From positions 3,341,559 to 3,405,558 of the forward strand of contig NZ_CP115468.1 of NCBI RefSeq assembly GCF_028462125.1: 64,000 nucleotides of DNA, in the 5' to 3' direction. Positions 26,573-34,732 of this stretch are shown piece by piece (the stretch's first letter is position 1; the number at the start of each line of letters is the position of its first letter). Made by a program: the position numbers and the translations under genes. Under the pieces are notes generated by a model. The model saw only the letters and a list, made by a program, of their open reading frames with translations. It was not told the origin of the DNA and searched no databases. Source of the DNA: Leptospira sp. GIMC2001. Its GTDB lineage: Bacteria > Spirochaetota > Leptospiria > Leptospirales > Leptospiraceae.

Positions 26573-27900
26573 GTAAATAGTTCCTTCTTCAATATCTCAA
26601 TCATTTGATCACGAGGTAAATCTACCTGAGTTCTATCTTGTAAATTCTTCAGTGCATAAATAGATTTCGCAATTTCATCGGCACCACAGATTAGAATGTA
26701 TTTGAATCCTTTTTTCTCTGCCAGTGTAATCTGCTTACCGAACTTCTGGCTTGGATTCAACAATGTTTCACATTGAATTCCGTTTTTTCTTAATTCATCC
26801 GCGATTGCACAGATATCACCTAGCAATGATTCATCGAGCAATGGAATACATATCACATCCTCTCGTCCTAATTTCGGTAATAGATTATGTGTTTCGAGAA
26901 AGTTCTTCAAGGTTACATCACCTAATCCAAAGCCCGTACCGGATAAAGCTTCATTGGAGAAAAGGCTCGTTAAATTGTCATATCGACCACCACCATACAA
27001 CGATCTTTTATTGGCCGGTGATGTATCAAAAATCTCAAATACAAATCCAGTATAATAATCAAATCCTCGAACAACCGAAGGATCGAATTCAACTACTTCA
27101 CCCAAACCCAATTGATCTAAATATTTAAAAAGAATTGAGATTTCATCTCTTAAAGATAGATCAATCCCAGGAATATATTCCAAATCATTGATACTAGCAG
27201 TAAGAAATCTTTCGATTTTTTCTAAAGCTTGAGGATCATCTGGTAAAATTCTTTTAACATCCGAATTATACTCGTCAGCTGTGATTTTATTTTTTTTGTC
27301 TAATACCTTGGATAGCTCTTGACCTTTAGCCGGATCTAGATTCAATCCTTTTGTAAAAAATCCGTCCATTATCTTACGATGTGACAAGCGAACTCGAAAC
27401 ATAGTTTTATCAGCACCGAAAGCAAACAGTATATCACAAGCGAGTTTTAAGATTTCTAGTTCGGCTTCAAAGCCATCTACCCCGAACATATCCACGTTCA
27501 GTTGCCAATGCTCTCTTAATCTGCCATGACCCGGTTGCTCGTATCTCCAGAGATTTGGAAAAGAAAACCAACGAATCGGTCTTGGTAATTCACGAGCTTT
27601 GGCAGCTACCATACGTGCAAGAGTCGGAGTCATCTCAGGACGAATTGCAACTTCTCTTCCACCTTTATCAATGAAATCATAGATTTGCTTGCCAACTATT
27701 TCCTCTCCCGTCTTGGCACGGTAAAGGTCTAAAGATTCAATCATTGGACCGTCGTATTCTTCATATCCGTATGACTCAACTACCTTCCGCATAACAGCGA
27801 ATAAATAGTTTCTCAGTCTCATATCATCTGGATAGAAATCTCTTGTTCCTTTGTAGCCTAAGGTGGGTAATTTTTCCGACTTTTCTTTCAAGCTAATCAT
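26569..27900 (-). CDS. hisS: Histidyl-tRNA synthetase
   Basis: A class II aminoacyl-tRNA synthetase of 443 residues that charges tRNA-His. It shows GTRDFYPDDM near the N-terminus, motif 2 in RWFSFPNLWRYEQPGHGR, the histidine-specific peptides VVRGFDYYTGFVFE and SLYGGGRYDNL, and a C-terminal anticodon-binding domain (from about residue 345). The sequence RYEQPGHGRLREHWQ differs slightly from the usual RxERPQxGRxREF, in that P-G-H-G replaces P-Q-x-G, a form common in some lineages. Confidence 0.96.
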   Translation of the reverse strand: MISLKEKSEKLPTLGYKGTRDFYPDDMRLRNYLFAVMRKVVESYGYEEYDGPMIESLDLYRAKTGEEIVGKQIYDFIDKGGREVAIRPEMTPTLARMVAAKARELPRPIRWFSFPNLWRYEQPGHGRLREHWQLNVDMFGVDGFEAELEILKLACDILFAFGADKTMFRVRLSHRKIMDGFFTKGLNLDPAKGQELSKVLDKKNKITADEYNSDVKRILPDDPQALEKIERFLTASINDLEYIPGIDLSLRDEISILFKYLDQLGLGEVVEFDPSVVRGFDYYTGFVFEIFDTSPANKRSLYGGGRYDNLTSLFSNEALSGTGFGLGDVTLKNFLETHNLLPKLGREDVICIPLLDESLLGDICAIADELRKNGIQCETLLNPSQKFGKQITLAEKKGFKYILICGADEIAKSIYALKNLQDRTQVDLPRDQMIEILKKELFT

Positions 27901-27936
27901 CCTCTCATTCCGGAGGATGCAATAGCTACCGGAATG

Positions 27937-29061
27937 TTAAATTTTCTGAATAAATTCTAAATACGATTTATACTTTCTCAAACCATCAGGATCACCGCTG
28001 AAACCAACAATTTCGGTTCCAACTAAATCGTAATCTCCACAATTGGTGATATGACGAACCGCAAGAGCAGTCCTAATCGGTGCTTGCATTTTGAAATTCA
28101 AGTCAACAGTTAGGGATGGCTTTACAGCCAATGCTTCCCTGATACGTCGATCTGTCACCTCAATGGCGACACCATGAGTTGAAGCATTCACAATGTTCTG
28201 CCTCACGTCCACAGTATAGGTATTGGAATCCATAATTCTCTGGAAGAAGGTATTTTCAACTTCTTTATAAAGATCCAGAACAGATGGATTCACTGATCCC
28301 AATTCTTGAGAAACGGTCAAATAGGCAAAATGCTTCGGCGGGCCAAAAGGAATTAAAATTGGAAAAATCACAAATGAAGAAATCTTTTTCTTTTTGTATT
28401 CAAGGATTTTATCTTCAAGAAGAAACTCATCTTCAAATTCTTTCCTAAGATCGAGAATTCCATCCGCATCCAAGGATTTCATTTGATTCGTATCTGTTAC
28501 AAAAATCGCTTTTGATTTCTTGAATGAAAGTTCCATCTCTTCTGTCACAGAACCTTGACTTGCAACGATCACTTTGGAATTAGGAAAAGACTTTAAAACT
28601 TTACGATGAATGTCTTGGATCAAAACTCCGGATGAAACACCAAATAATTTACTCTCTTCAATATCTTGCTTGGAAATAAGAAAATTACCAGCCGTTACTT
28701 TGCCAAGAAGTCCACCAATCCGTGGACTTTTTCTATCAGCTTCTGCAACTTTCAAAAGTGTTGGTTTCATCAGCACTAGATCTTCTTTTGTCTCTACAAT
28801 TTCAAAGTCCAACTCCAACTGACGCTCATTCGTCAAGTAGATGGTTCCTTTTTTCTCAACGGCGTCAATATCCGTTTCTAATTTTAAAACATACATTCCA
28901 TTTGGTTTTTTAGAAATAAATTTCGCGCGAGGTTTGGAACTTTCGTACCCTTTGATAATGGACAATTCTTTGGAGAATTTTTCTAATATGAACTTATCAA
29001 TAAATTCCTGTTCATTGACAGTTTTCCATACTCTTGAATTCGATTCGATAGTTTCATTCAT
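27937..29061 (-). CDS. DUF1577-like protein with PilZ-like C-terminal domain (paralogue)
   Basis: A 374-residue soluble protein with the same layout as the one at 11288-12466: an unassigned N-terminal half, a hydrophobic strand pair FVIFPILIPFGPPKHFAYL in the middle, and a C-terminal PilZ-like domain containing VRQNIVNASTHGVAIEV, where NASTHG fits the D/NxSxxG turn. The conserved RxxxR pair for cyclic di-GMP is not complete; only R in VRQ is seen. The domain ends in LVGTEIVGF, matching LIGTRI of the paralogue. Its ATG at 29061 is upstream of hisS by 36 bases, so hisS may be in the same transcript. Function is unknown. Confidence 0.65.
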   Translation of the reverse strand: MNETIESNSRVWKTVNEQEFIDKFILEKFSKELSIIKGYESSKPRAKFISKKPNGMYVLKLETDIDAVEKKGTIYLTNERQLELDFEIVETKEDLVLMKPTLLKVAEADRKSPRIGGLLGKVTAGNFLISKQDIEESKLFGVSSGVLIQDIHRKVLKSFPNSKVIVASQGSVTEEMELSFKKSKAIFVTDTNQMKSLDADGILDLRKEFEDEFLLEDKILEYKKKKISSFVIFPILIPFGPPKHFAYLTVSQELGSVNPSVLDLYKEVENTFFQRIMDSNTYTVDVRQNIVNASTHGVAIEVTDRRIREALAVKPSLTVDLNFKMQAPIRTALAVRHITNCGDYDLVGTEIVGFSGDPDGLRKYKSYLEFIQKI

Positions 29062-29103
29062 ATGTATTATAGTAGACGATAAACAATATAAAATTATTAA
29101 TCA

Positions 29104-31101
29104 CTATTCTAACTTTTTAAAATTAACCCTTCTATTCAGAGATCTGCCCTCTGCAGTAGAGTTATCCTCCGCTGGTTGAGAATAGTAATACGCTCTAGTT
29201 GTCATTCGAGCCCCAGAGATACTCTTTTTTAAGAGATAGTTTCTAACAGTATCTGCTCGAGACTGGCTCAATTTAGTATTGTATTCTCTGCTAGCAACAT
29301 TATCTGTATGTCCACCAATCTCAATTTTATCAGTAGGATTCTTGATAAGATATTCTGCAAATAGATCAAGCTTGATTCTATCTTCTGAATTGATCTCATC
29401 AACATTAGTTGGGAAATAAATTATTGTCGAGTAAATTTTGTCAATATCTTTCAAATTTGTAAGATATAATTTATTTTCTTCTCCTACAATTTCTGGAATT
29501 TGTGACAATTTATAGAAAAATGTATCGTCTTTGTATCCATTTGCACGAGCCAAAATCTCGAAATCTTCTTCAGGATAATCCTTTATAAAAAATTCACCAT
29601 TAATATTTTCGATTTCTGTACCTTTTCGGCTTTTTTCGGTAAAGAGAATAAGCTTTGCATTGGTTATCTTATCTCCTGATTTCTTATCATATACTGAAAA
29701 GAGAATTCCTTCCGGCTTAGGTATTTCTTTTTTAATTTTTTCTAATACGATAGTCTCATATCGACTCTTATTTCTTCCAATATTTCCACGTAAATCTACT
29801 TTGATTTCTGTTGGAATAAATCCAGGCGAACTTACTTCGATTCTGTACAACTTGCCCGTTTTTATGGTTGTCTCAAAATTCTTGACTTTATCACTTGCAT
29901 TGATTGGCTTCAAATCTCCACCGATTCTTGAAGAAGTTATCACTTTAGGAGGATTGGTTTCGTCGAAGATTTTTAGCGTGGAATCAAGTCCGATCATTTT
30001 CTGTTCAGAACCATCTAACACCAAACCATTGAGAATAAAATCATATGATTTACGCATATCATCCGGCATGATCGATCTATAAATGTCAAATTGACCTTGA
30101 CCACCCGGACGATTTGAACTATAATAAACCCATAAGTCATCATAGCTAATGCTTATTCCTTCGTTATCGCTATTGCGGAAATCATTGAGCGGTATTGATG
30201 GATCATATCTATCAAAAGTTCCGACTGAAGTCTCAGGAGAAAAAACCTGAGTATTAAATGGATACCCCAATTCCTTAACATCATCCCAGCAATCAAATCG
30301 ATAAGGTTTCATAACTTTCTCAAAATTTTCCCCACGACAGAAATTTTGATCAGACCAATTGGATAAGAAAAATCTAAATTTCTTATTTGCATTGTTTCGA
30401 TCTGAACTGAAATATAAAGTTTCTCCATCCCAATGAAAATTAGGCACAATCTCATTGAAGTTTGAATTGATGCGACTTCCCATATTGATAGGTTCAGACC
30501 ATTTTGAAGATCGGCTTTCGCGAAATGCGATCCATAAATCAAAACCGCCGTATCCACCAGGTCTATCAGAACTGAATACAATGACTTTTCCATTGGGCGA
30601 TATCGCGGGCATACGATCGTTGAAATTAGAATTGATGTCGTTTAAATGGATTGGTTTCTTCCAGTTTTTGGAATCAGCTATTCTCTCAGAGAAATAAATA
30701 TTCAATCCTTTGTATCCGTCTCTAAATTCTGAAGCTACAGATGTGAAATAAATTTCCTCAGGTCTATCATCTTCAGTTCCAAATAGAATCGAAAACATTC
30801 CTTCGAATGATGGAGTGTTTAATTCTTCAAAATTCTCTGGAGATCCCCATTCTGGGAATTTGATACGATTCGGATAACTTCGATTCTCCGAAACCCATAT
30901 ATCCATTCCGCCTTTGCCTCCAGGACGATTCGACTGGAAAACTAGATAATGATTTCTTGGACTAATGATCGGATTGTATTCAACATTTTGCGTATTTAGA
31001 GGAGGACCAAAATATCGATAGCTATCTCTCTGATCAGAGTGGATTCCCATGATTACGAAAAAGGATAACAGAATAATGACTGGATATAAGAAACTTTTCA
31101 T
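29104..31101 (-). CDS. OmpA-family protein with PD40 (WD40-like) beta-propeller
   Basis: A 665-residue exported protein. A hydrophobic N-terminal signal (residues 4-20) is followed by a propeller made of PD40 repeats, recognisable from blocks such as YLVFQSNRPGGKGGMDIW, IVFSSDRPGGYGGFDLW, LYFSSDRNN and VYYSSNRPGGQGQFDIYR. A carboxypeptidase-regulatory-like region follows (about 380-540), and the last 110 residues are an OmpA peptidoglycan-binding domain with IEIGGHTDNVASREYN and LSQSRADTVRNYL. It probably links the outer membrane to peptidoglycan. It is divergent from folP over 63 bases. Confidence 0.93.
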   Translation of the reverse strand: MKSFLYPVIILLSFFVIMGIHSDQRDSYRYFGPPLNTQNVEYNPIISPRNHYLVFQSNRPGGKGGMDIWVSENRSYPNRIKFPEWGSPENFEELNTPSFEGMFSILFGTEDDRPEEIYFTSVASEFRDGYKGLNIYFSERIADSKNWKKPIHLNDINSNFNDRMPAISPNGKVIVFSSDRPGGYGGFDLWIAFRESRSSKWSEPINMGSRINSNFNEIVPNFHWDGETLYFSSDRNNANKKFRFFLSNWSDQNFCRGENFEKVMKPYRFDCWDDVKELGYPFNTQVFSPETSVGTFDRYDPSIPLNDFRNSDNEGISISYDDLWVYYSSNRPGGQGQFDIYRSIMPDDMRKSYDFILNGLVLDGSEQKMIGLDSTLKIFDETNPPKVITSSRIGGDLKPINASDKVKNFETTIKTGKLYRIEVSSPGFIPTEIKVDLRGNIGRNKSRYETIVLEKIKKEIPKPEGILFSVYDKKSGDKITNAKLILFTEKSRKGTEIENINGEFFIKDYPEEDFEILARANGYKDDTFFYKLSQIPEIVGEENKLYLTNLKDIDKIYSTIIYFPTNVDEINSEDRIKLDLFAEYLIKNPTDKIEIGGHTDNVASREYNTKLSQSRADTVRNYLLKKSISGARMTTRAYYYSQPAEDNSTAEGRSLNRRVNFKKLE

Positions 31102-31164
31102 AGCTTTCTAGTAAAAGTATCGTAAAAATCTGGATTTTCCTGTCCATTATTTCTTACTGGAAAC

Positions 31165-32022
31165 ATGTTATCTTGCCGAATACTAGGTATTCTAAATGTC
31201 ACGACGGATTCTTTCTCAGATGGAGGTCGTTATCTCGCGACAGATGCAGCTATTGCACATGCCAAAACCCTTGTTGCTGATGGTGCAGATATTCTAGATA
31301 TTGGAGCACAATCATCAAATGTCGATGCAGGTTTAATTTCCGTTGATATGGAATGGGAAAGAATTTCCAGAGTCTGGGATGCTTGGAATGCGTTGCAGAG
31401 TTCGAGTTCTATTAGAACGATTCAGAATGAGAAAGCTAAAATCTCCATCGATTCCTTTCGTCCAGAAATCCTTCGTAAATCAATGGAACGAGGACTGGAT
31501 TATTGGAATGATATCACTGCACTCAATGATCCGAGTTGTTTGGAAATTTTACAAGAATTTTCACCCAAAATTCCCGAACTAATACTCATGTTCTCACAGA
31601 ATCGTGGGCAAAAAGCTAGCAAAGAATCGTTGTTAGATCCAAAAACTATCATAGATGACATTTTATTTTTCTTTGAGGAAAAGAGAAATAAATTAACCAA
31701 TTTAGGAATACCTGTCGAAAAAATAATTTATGATCCTGGAATGGGGTTTTTTCTCGGTTCTGATCCAAAGCTTAGCCTCACAGTACTCAAGAATCTTACA
31801 TTGCTAAGAAAAGAACTTGGAAAAATTTTAGTGAGTGTATCCAGAAAATCTTTTTTAGGTAATATACTTGGAAACATCGCTCCCGCTGACAGAAATCATG
31901 CAACTCTTGCGGCCGAAATATGGTCCATGCAACAAAATGTTGATTATATTAGAACTCATGAACCCAAGCAACTGAATCATTCCAAAATTATAATAAATGC
32001 AATCCAAAATTTGAAAACATGA
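31165..32022 (+). CDS. folP: Dihydropteroate synthase
   Basis: This enzyme joins p-aminobenzoate to the pterin pyrophosphate in folate synthesis and is the sulfonamide target. The 285-residue TIM barrel shows the N-terminal GILNVTTDSFSDGGRY, the DILDIGAQSSNVDAG loop (usual form DIGGESTRPG; here the second part is divergent), an isolated ISIDSFRPE strand, YDPGMGFF and a C-terminal SRKSFLG. Catalytic elements are kept although loop 2 is atypical. ATG 31165 gives a short N-terminus typical of the family. Confidence 0.92.
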   Translation: MLSCRILGILNVTTDSFSDGGRYLATDAAIAHAKTLVADGADILDIGAQSSNVDAGLISVDMEWERISRVWDAWNALQSSSSIRTIQNEKAKISIDSFRPEILRKSMERGLDYWNDITALNDPSCLEILQEFSPKIPELILMFSQNRGQKASKESLLDPKTIIDDILFFFEEKRNKLTNLGIPVEKIIYDPGMGFFLGSDPKLSLTVLKNLTLLRKELGKILVSVSRKSFLGNILGNIAPADRNHATLAAEIWSMQQNVDYIRTHEPKQLNHSKIIINAIQNLKT

Positions 32023-32136
32023 ATATGCTAAGTAATTTGGAATTTTGCTTTACAGTATTCAGGTAGTTAAATAAACTTAGGAACTTAGTTATTTAATTAA
32101 AATATTAAAAACAAAACTATTGCAAGGATATAAATT

Positions 32137-32403
32137 ATGTCAGACAACTACTACAAAGAAATTGATGGGAAAAAATACGATAGAGAATTACTAGAAACTG
32201 CAGATGAAGCAGTCAAAGGTCAAGGAGATGGAAGAATTTCTATGGCTGATGCAAAAAAATTATTGGATGAAGTCAAAGATGGTAATGCTTATACAGACAT
32301 TGAGAAAGACACAATGGCTTATATTCGAGACAATTATAAATTTACTCCTGAAGCAGATGAGTGGTTTCGTACAGAGATTCGTAAATGGGCTGCAACTAAG
32401 TAA
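32137..32403 (+). CDS. Small EF-hand-like conserved protein
   Basis: An acidic 88-residue soluble protein. A single motif KGQGDGRISMADAKKLL (about residues 28-44) resembles an EF-hand calcium loop, with D and G in the right places but the first ligand position altered, followed by a predicted helix. The N-terminus SDNYYKEIDGKKYDRELL repeats a similar style. The rest is helical and ends in a tryptophan-rich RKWAATK. I do not know a named family. It has its own upstream gap of 114 bases and a strong hairpin downstream. Confidence 0.7.
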   Translation: MSDNYYKEIDGKKYDRELLETADEAVKGQGDGRISMADAKKLLDEVKDGNAYTDIEKDTMAYIRDNYKFTPEADEWFRTEIRKWAATK

Positions 32404-32465
32404 ATTAGTTAGTTTTTTTAGTCTTAAAATTTCGCAACGAACTAAGACTTAACAATTTATTGAAT

Positions 32466-32500
32466 AGCTTCAGCTGTGCGTTTTAGTTCGAGCTGAAGTT
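32466..32500. terminator. Bidirectional rho-independent terminator
   Basis: CTTCAGCT (32468-32475) pairs with AGCTGAAG (32491-32498), extendable by one G-T and one A-T pair, with a 15-base loop; TTTAATTTA follows. It lies between the convergent EF-hand-like gene and the ferritin-like gene, touching the latter's stop. Confidence 0.7.
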
Positions 32501-33207
32501 TAATTTATTGCGACTTCCGAATTTAGTGCCAATAGAAACTTCGCGAAATATTTTTTTTCCAAAGCCAATAATTCTCTCCAGACAATTTTATAATCTCTGT
32601 CCAAGCGATTCAACCATTCCTGCATTTCATTCATGTGACCTTCTTCTTCCTTCAGAATTCCTTTCAAACTAATTCCAGAATTGTGATTCTCAAGTAAGTC
32701 ATCATAAATCTCATAAACTTCAACAGCTCGCTCTTCAATAATTTTTGTAACATAAAGATATGCAACAAACTGAATATCCGAATCAGCTATTGAAGAAGTG
32801 GATAACTTTCTCCAAACAAGTGCATCCAATCTTTGGAAATAAATTATTGCACTACTTCCTGCAAGTAGATTTTTGGAATCAAAATTATCGATTGAATTTT
32901 TAGAGACACGATTGGCTAATTTCTTGAAGAATAATGCATGGCGTGATTCCTCGGCAGCATGCTTAAGTACCATCTCGGAAATATTTATCCCCGACTGTGA
33001 CATTAGAATTTTCCTAGATCCGATGTGCTCCATCATGGACAGAGTATTCAACCATTTTGCATGAGTTGTTTCCGACTGAATTACGGTTGATAAAAATTTA
33101 CGAATTGCTTCCTTATCGATCGTCTGTTCAATGATAGGTTGATTTTGCTTGGATGGAAGAAGTTCTAAGTGACTCATATATCCAACTTTTTCCATCCAAT
33201 CTATCAT
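32500..33207 (-). CDS. Ferritin-like di-iron protein, unknown substrate
   Basis: A 235-residue mostly helical protein with two sets of Glu/ExxH-type ligands expected of a four-helix ferritin-like fold: SETTHAKW in helix 1, HAAEESRHALFF in helix 2, IIEERAVEVYEIY in helix 3 and KEEEGHMNEM in helix 4. This pattern matches rubrerythrin/MiaE-like oxidases and related hypothetical proteins. It lies 20 bases after the pirin gene on the same strand and is probably co-transcribed with it. The substrate is unknown. Confidence 0.75.
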   Translation of the reverse strand: MIDWMEKVGYMSHLELLPSKQNQPIIEQTIDKEAIRKFLSTVIQSETTHAKWLNTLSMMEHIGSRKILMSQSGINISEMVLKHAAEESRHALFFKKLANRVSKNSIDNFDSKNLLAGSSAIIYFQRLDALVWRKLSTSSIADSDIQFVAYLYVTKIIEERAVEVYEIYDDLLENHNSGISLKGILKEEEGHMNEMQEWLNRLDRDYKIVWRELLALEKKYFAKFLLALNSEVAIN

Positions 33208-33227
33208 TCATCCAAAAATCCAAATTC

Positions 33228-34016
33228 TCAATCAAAACCTGGAACTTCGATGATCAAAATCTCCGAATTCTCCACAGCATCAATCTGAGTTTGAACATTT
33301 GGATAGAGTCCTAGTCCATCTCGCCTATCTAAAATCTTACCATTGACTTGCACTTTTCCTTCTATTACAAAAATAAACAATCCATTGGAGGTTAAATTTT
33401 TAGTATAGACTGCATGGGTTCCCGATTCAAAATTTCCAAGTGAAAAATATGCATCTTGATTGATCCATACAGGACCTTTCTCTGCTGCATCGTCGCCCGT
33501 AGGTGAAACAATCAATTGAAATTGGTTCTGTCTCTCGTTTCCTGGAAAAACTTTCTGGCCGTATCGTGGTGCAATTCCTCTCTTCTTGGGCAATACCCAA
33601 ATTTGTAAAATGGCAGCGTCTTCATCATTGGAAGCATTGAATTCAGAATGAGTAATTCCAGTTCCTGCTGACATAATTTGCACTTCACCTTTACGAATGA
33701 TCTCCGTGTTGCCCATACTATCTTTATGAGCAAGTGCACCTAGCAAAGGTATTGTGACAATTTCCATATTGTCATGCGGATGTGTTCCGAAACCTTGTGC
33801 GGCATCGATACTGTCATCATTCAGAACGCGCAGTGCTCCAAAACGAATTCTCTCTGGATCGAAATAACTTCCAAAACTAAAACTGTGGTAGGTTTTTAAC
33901 CATCCAAAATCAAAAAACCCTCGCGAATCAGCTTTATAATAGATAGAGTTGGATTCATCCAGCTTTGTAAATTCTCTAGATTCAGTTTTTAATCCTTGGT
34001 TTTCTTGTGTTTTCAT
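33228..34016 (-). CDS. Pirin-family protein
   Basis: A 262-residue bicupin with the pirin signature: SFGSYFDPERIRFGALRVLN, the metal site THPHDNMEIV with H79 and H81, and GTGITHSEFN with H123 and E125. Pirins bind iron and act as quercetinases or as redox-sensing cofactors; which applies here is unknown. A very good ribosome site GGAGG lies just before the ATG at 34016. A perfect 14-bp palindrome sits 61 bases upstream of the start. The ferritin-like gene follows. Confidence 0.92.
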   Translation of the reverse strand: MKTQENQGLKTESREFTKLDESNSIYYKADSRGFFDFGWLKTYHSFSFGSYFDPERIRFGALRVLNDDSIDAAQGFGTHPHDNMEIVTIPLLGALAHKDSMGNTEIIRKGEVQIMSAGTGITHSEFNASNDEDAAILQIWVLPKKRGIAPRYGQKVFPGNERQNQFQLIVSPTGDDAAEKGPVWINQDAYFSLGNFESGTHAVYTKNLTSNGLFIFVIEGKVQVNGKILDRRDGLGLYPNVQTQIDAVENSEILIIEVPGFD

Positions 34017-34076
34017 GTCGCCTCCATTATTGAAAGCATTCCGAGAATCACAAATGTTTCGGTGATTTTTGGGAGT

Positions 34077-34110
34077 TCCAATATTAGTTTGACATTAAAC
34101 TAATATTGGA
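34077..34110. promoter_or_regulatory. 14-bp perfect palindrome upstream of pirin gene, candidate operator
   Basis: TCCAATATTAGTTT (34077-34090) and AAACTAATATTGGA (34097-34110) are exact inverted repeats with a 6-base centre GACATT. It lies between the thioesterase stop (34133) and the pirin start (34016). There is no run of T on the thioesterase side, so an operator for a dimeric regulator is a better guess than a terminator. The long arms could also make a stable hairpin in RNA. Confidence 0.55.
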
Positions 34111-34132
34111 TGTTCTGAAAAAATTCATTTTT

Positions 34133-34633
34133 TTATTGCTTGGACTTAATTTTCTTGGAAAGTTCTTTCATAGTCGCAATTCTCAACTTAGCATTCTCGA
34201 ATCTGCGAATTTCATCTGCTGTTTTTGGTTGAATCGTTGGAACTTTCGTTGGCTTCTTATTCTCATCTAGGGCAACAAATGTCAAATATGCCGTAGTCGT
34301 CCTAACCAATTCTGGTTTGTAAGGATTTTCTTTTAAAACTTGAACTCCAATTTCCATCGAAGTATTACCTGTATAATTAACTGATGCTTTGAGAATAACA
34401 TGATCACCTATATTGATTGGATGAATGAATGTTAGACGATCAACACTAATAGTGACTGCTTCTTTGCCGCAATGCCTCTGTGCAACCATGGCAGCTACCA
34501 TATCGATCCAGGACATTATGACACCCCCGAACGCTGTCCCGTAATGATTGGCGTGATCGGGCATAACAACATATCGAGTTTCGATAGAACTTTCTTCAGG
34601 AGATTTATAAATTATATTCTCAGTAATAGACAT
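34133..34633 (-). CDS. Acyl-CoA thioesterase, hotdog fold
   Basis: A 166-residue single hotdog-domain thioesterase. The family signature is visible as MPDHANHYGTAFGGVIMSWIDM (His/Asn at the start of the long helix) and a second VDRLTFIHPINIGDHV block. Such YciA/BFIT-type enzymes hydrolyse acyl-CoA, often medium or long chain. A lysine-rich tail (KELSKKIKSKQ) ends the protein. Confidence 0.9.
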   Translation of the reverse strand: MSITENIIYKSPEESSIETRYVVMPDHANHYGTAFGGVIMSWIDMVAAMVAQRHCGKEAVTISVDRLTFIHPINIGDHVILKASVNYTGNTSMEIGVQVLKENPYKPELVRTTTAYLTFVALDENKKPTKVPTIQPKTADEIRRFENAKLRIATMKELSKKIKSKQ

Positions 34634-34732
34634 GACTCAATAAGATTTCTTATCTACAATCTATCAAGATAAAATTCCCATTCGAAAATATTTATAAGTT
34701 TCAAAAAAATTCCATAATTTAAAGTATATTTT

